Assembly (NCBI RefSeq): GCF_027158485.1
Contig: NZ_JAMKYJ010000002.1
Direction: 5' to 3' (one strand)
Source of the DNA: Oxalobacter formigenes
Lineage (GTDB): Bacteria; Pseudomonadota; Gammaproteobacteria; Burkholderiales; Burkholderiaceae_D
Length of the DNA stretch: 64,000 nucleotides
Shown here: positions 62,986 through 64,000 of the stretch, piece after piece
Layout of the letters: every line of letters starts with the position of its first letter
Numbering within the stretch: position 1 is the first letter of the stretch
The notes under the pieces: model-generated
Database searches by the model: none
Seen by the model: the letters and a program-made list of their open reading frames with translations, nothing else
What the model was told of the DNA's origin: nothing
Program-made: the position numbers and the translations under genes

Positions 62986-64000
62986 ATGAAAAAGACAATG
63001 AAGGCAGCAGTAGTACATGAATTCGGCAAGCCGCTGGTGATCGAGGAAGTTCCGATCCCCGTTCCGGGCGATGGCCAGATACTGGTCAAGGTCGAGGCGT
63101 GTGGAGTTTGCCATACCGATTTGCACGCCGCCAATGGCGACTGGCCTGTCAAGCCCAATCCTCCATTCATTCCCGGACACGAAGGCGTCGGATATGTCGT
63201 CAAAGTGGGCCCCAATGTCAAACATATCAAGGAAGGCGACCGGGTTGGCGTACCCTGGCTGTATTCGGCTTGTGGACATTGTGAATATTGTCTGGACGCA
63301 TGGGAAACACTGTGTCTGAAACAGGAAAATACGGGGTATTCCGTTAACGGCAGTTTTGCCGAATATGTCGTTGCCGATGCGGATTACGTTGGCATTTTGC
63401 CTGACAATGTCGGATTCGTTGAAATCGCGCCGGTTCTCTGTGCCGGGGTGACGGTTTATAAAGGCCTCAAGATGACGGATACCAAACCGGGTGACTGGGT
63501 CGTGATTTCCGGAATCGGGGGACTGGGGCATATGGCAGTGCAATATGCCAAGGCGATGGGATTGAATGTGGCGGCCGTCGACATTGATGACGCCAAACTC
63601 GATCTGGCGAAACGACTGGGTGCTTCCGTTACCGTCAATGCAGCGAAAACCGATCCGGCAGCGGCATTGCAGAAAGAAATCGGAGGGGCTCATGGTGTGC
63701 TGGTGACAGCCGTTTCTCCAAAAGCATTCGAGCAGGCTTTGGGAATGGTTCGCAGAAAAGGTACCGTTTCACTGGTGGGACTGCCACCGGGCGATTTCCC
63801 TTTGCCGATCTTCAATCAGGTATTGAATGGTATTACCGTTCGCGGGTCAATCGTTGGAACACGTCTGGATTTGCAGGAATCGCTCCAGTTTGCCAAAGAA
63901 GGCAAGGTTCATGCCACCGTTGCCACGGACAAGCTTGAAAACATCAACGATATTTTCACACGCATGAAAAACAATGAAATCGAGGGACGTATCGTTCTGG
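62986..64000 (+). CDS. adhP: Zinc-dependent alcohol dehydrogenase (AdhP-like), partial at the window edge
   Basis: The frame runs open to the end of the window; 338 codons are visible, so only a few residues are missing. Catalytic zinc ligands C42 and H65 (with E66) and C at about 151 are present, and the structural zinc cysteines C96, C99, C102, C110. The Rossmann loop ISGIGGLGHMAVQYA is intact. It oxidises ethanol and other alcohols with NAD, or the reverse. GACAGGTG precedes the ATG. A -10-like TAGAAT lies at 62930-62935 with a poor -35. Confidence 0.93.
   Translation, partial: MKKTMKAAVVHEFGKPLVIEEVPIPVPGDGQILVKVEACGVCHTDLHAANGDWPVKPNPPFIPGHEGVGYVVKVGPNVKHIKEGDRVGVPWLYSACGHCEYCLDAWETLCLKQENTGYSVNGSFAEYVVADADYVGILPDNVGFVEIAPVLCAGVTVYKGLKMTDTKPGDWVVISGIGGLGHMAVQYAKAMGLNVAAVDIDDAKLDLAKRLGASVTVNAAKTDPAAALQKEIGGAHGVLVTAVSPKAFEQALGMVRRKGTVSLVGLPPGDFPLPIFNQVLNGITVRGSIVGTRLDLQESLQFAKEGKVHATVATDKLENINDIFTRMKNNEIEGRIVL

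Overview
This 64 kb window looks like chromosome of a betaproteobacterium of the order Burkholderiales. I favour the family Oxalobacteraceae, and Oxalobacter itself is plausible, because the base composition is only moderately GC-rich and the housekeeping blocks follow Burkholderiales order: tpiA-secG-tRNA-Leu-nuoA..N, leuC-entericidin-leuD-leuB-asd, truA-trpFBA-accD-folC-SPOR-cvpA-purF, lepA-lepB-rnc-era-recO-pdxJ-acpS-nagZ-uvrC-pgsA. The assignment rests on recalled synteny and protein similarity; no database search was run.

Layout. 1-3.9 kb: end of gltB, then gltD (glutamate synthase). 4.0-7.0 kb: dapA, bamC and an MBL-fold hydrolase, closed by a bidirectional terminator. 7.0-7.9 kb: a repeat-built Ala/Lys/Asp lipoprotein on the minus strand and an AT-rich 580-bp spacer. 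7.9-9.9 kb: SlyD-like isomerase, tpiA, secG and tRNA-Leu(GAG). 9.9-11.8 kb: an accessory insert between tRNA-Leu and nuoA, with a decayed tyrosine-integrase remnant, a Sel1-repeat protein and an XRE regulator whose promoter is full of TACGAT palindromes. 11.9-26.6 kb: the complete 14-gene nuoA-N operon for complex I. 26.6-33.6 kb: aroC, an MFS transporter, leuC, a 39-aa entericidin-like lipoprotein, leuD, leuB and asd. 33.8-37.9 kb: a minus-strand metal-uptake cassette (Fur-family regulator, small Cys/His membrane protein, ZnuA-, ZnuC- and ZnuB-like proteins, lipoprotein) at the site where relatives usually carry fimV. 38.1-47.2 kb: truA, trpF, trpB, trpA, accD, folC, SPOR protein, cvpA, purF. 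47.4-50.3 kb: greB and a YgiQ-type radical SAM protein. 50.5-60.7 kb: the lepA-to-pgsA block. 60.7-61.1 kb: two identical tRNA-Gly(GCC) genes and tRNA-Cys(GCA). 61.3-64 kb: a Pat-type acetyltransferase, a SPOUT rRNA methyltransferase and the start of a zinc alcohol dehydrogenase that runs off the window.

How it fits together. Most of the window is core metabolism: nitrogen assimilation, lysine/leucine/tryptophan/chorismate synthesis, complex I, fatty-acid and phospholipid synthesis, folate, translation support, protein export and DNA repair. The two regions that stand out are the tRNA-Leu insert and the Fur/Znu cassette. The cassette has a textbook regulatory layout: a sigma70-like promoter (TTGATA-17-TACAAT) flanked by two Fur-type palindromes, driving six tightly packed genes that end in a bidirectional terminator. 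Its ATPase carries Lys where the catalytic Walker B Glu is expected. Two of its six proteins have no clear function but carry Cys/His features that suggest metal handling.
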